Source: an uncultured Mediterraneibacter sp. (GTDB taxonomy: Bacteria > Bacillota > Clostridia > Lachnospirales > Lachnospiraceae). Taken from it: a stretch of 5,930 nt of DNA. The stretch is from the NCBI GenBank assembly GCA_934418295.1, contig CAKRWZ010000094.1, positions 1-5,930 on the forward strand, in the 5' to 3' direction. This document shows positions 5,316-5,930 of the stretch, piece by piece. The position numbers and the translations under genes were made by a program. Position 1 is the stretch's first letter. Every line of letters starts with the position of its first letter. The notes beneath the pieces are model-generated. The model was given only the letters and a program-made list of their open reading frames with translations. It had not been told where the DNA came from and made no database searches.

Positions 5316-5930
5316 TTATCGGTTATTTTCTCTCTTTTTGCGAGAATACAGTGTGGTTCCTGTCACAGTAGCGCCTGCTGCCAACAGCAGAGTGATCCAA
5401 AGGCTCATTCCGCTGCTGTCACCGGTCTTGGGCGTCTTAGACTTTTTCGGTGCAGGAGGATTCTTCGGTGCAGGAGGAGTCACCGGCTTCTTGGCGCTAT
5501 AGCTGTTGGTGAAGCCAATTTCTTCAATCGGGTTTCTGTAGTCAAGTTCTCCGTTCTCGTCAAACTTGCAGAAAGTCCAGTCTGCAACATTGGTGTAGCT
5601 ATCTACAAATATCGGTATCGCATAGAACTTTGTCTCGTCGTAAGTCCAGCCTTTCGCATTTCCCTTGGCCTGACGGATAACGAAGCCCTCAGACAAATTT
5701 CCTGCCTGATTCTCTTTGATTGTGAATACGAATTTACCCTTATAAGTCTTTTCGCCTTCAGTCTCAATGGTATCCTGAATCAGCACATAGTCGGTGGTAG
5801 CGCCAAAATCTTCAATAACAAACTTGAAGGTTTCTTTGCCGGGTGCCATTTCTCCGGTCTTCTTCACAGTGAGCTTGAAGGGGACCTCGATGCGAATGGT
5901 GCCGTGCTCCCGCTGCGGCTCAAGCACGCG
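5316..5930 (-). CDS. Sortase-anchored surface or pilin protein, C-terminal part (5' end outside window)
   Basis: The frame is open through the right edge and no ribosome binding site precedes the GTG at 5927, so this is the 3' part of a longer gene; 205 codons are visible. Numbered from 5927, residues 13-143 resemble the pilin isopeptide (Spy0128/FctA-like) domain: LTVKKTG near the start, ETFKFVIED, FVFTIKEN, GWTYDETKFYAI and the closing FTNSYS. Lys22 or Lys23, Glu72 and Asn141 are the probable bond-forming and catalytic residues. A proline-rich stalk (148-163, PPAPKNPPAPKK) leads to the sorting signal TPKTGD (165-170), a hydrophobic helix (about 174-194) and the tail RKKRENNR. The sorting motif has Thr where LPXTG has Leu. 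The product should be linked to peptidoglycan, or to pilus subunits, by a sortase. No sortase gene is visible. Confidence 0.87.
   Translation of the reverse strand, partial: RVLEPQREHGTIRIEVPFKLTVKKTGEMAPGKETFKFVIEDFGATTDYVLIQDTIETEGEKTYKGKFVFTIKENQAGNLSEGFVIRQAKGNAKGWTYDETKFYAIPIFVDSYTNVADWTFCKFDENGELDYRNPIEEIGFTNSYSAKKPVTPPAPKNPPAPKKSKTPKTGDSSGMSLWITLLLAAGATVTGTTLYSRKKRENNR
5446..5478 (-). repeat. Short direct repeat in the proline-rich stalk
   Basis: The 15-base word TTCGGTGCAGGAGGA (plus strand) occurs at 5446-5460 and 5464-5478, an 18-nt period. It encodes the repeated PPAPK unit just before the sorting signal. Repeats of this kind vary in number by slippage in surface proteins. Confidence 0.8.

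Noticed and set aside
1..5930. Mobile element, integrase, tRNA or attachment site
   Set aside because: No transposase or recombinase motifs, no terminal inverted repeats and no tRNA cloverleaf were seen. All genes share one direction and a similar composition.

Overview
The window looks like a chromosomal piece of a low-to-mid GC Gram-positive bacterium of the Clostridia, probably a gut-type Oscillospiraceae or Lachnospiraceae relative. This is an inference from four signs: strong AGGAGG-type ribosome binding sites, a sortase-anchored surface protein, a lipoprotein with a Gram-positive-style lipobox, and an SPFH protein of a type I associate with Clostridia and Bacilli (recalled, not searched). 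Every supported gene and every confident control signal lies on the minus strand, so the window reads from right to left.

Layout in transcription order. (1) 5930-5316: the 3' part of a cell-wall-anchored surface or pilin protein with a pilin-type isopeptide domain, a proline-rich stalk and a TPKTGD sorting signal. It is closed by a hairpin terminator near 5245-5289. (2) 5147-311: a probable co-directional cluster of five genes. They encode a lipoprotein, an SPFH (band-7, YdjI-like) protein with four zinc ribbons at its C-terminus, a two-helix membrane protein resembling DUF3592, a membrane protein with two zinc ribbons, and a small four-helix membrane protein. The gaps are 54, 25, 11 and 157 nt. 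The first four genes are tightly spaced and the fifth may be partly uncoupled. A strong intrinsic terminator at 190-236 closes the cluster. (3) 189-1: an extremely A-rich region (minus strand) leading into a near-consensus promoter (TTGACA, 18 nt, TATTAT) and a leader containing the rRNA-operon motif GACCTTGAAAACTGAACAA. I read this as the promoter and start of the leader of an rRNA operon whose 16S gene lies just beyond the left edge.

How the genes may work together. The SPFH protein resembles Bacillus subtilis YdjI, which belongs to the pspA-ydjGHI cell-envelope-stress operon. Here it is surrounded by membrane proteins, one also bearing zinc ribbons, and by an exported lipoprotein. A reasonable hypothesis is an envelope-stress or membrane-microdomain complex: the lipoprotein samples the outside, the membrane proteins form the anchor, and the SPFH protein oligomerises on the cytoplasmic face with its zinc ribbons as docking modules. 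No PspA is encoded in the window, and the cluster's function is not established from sequence alone.
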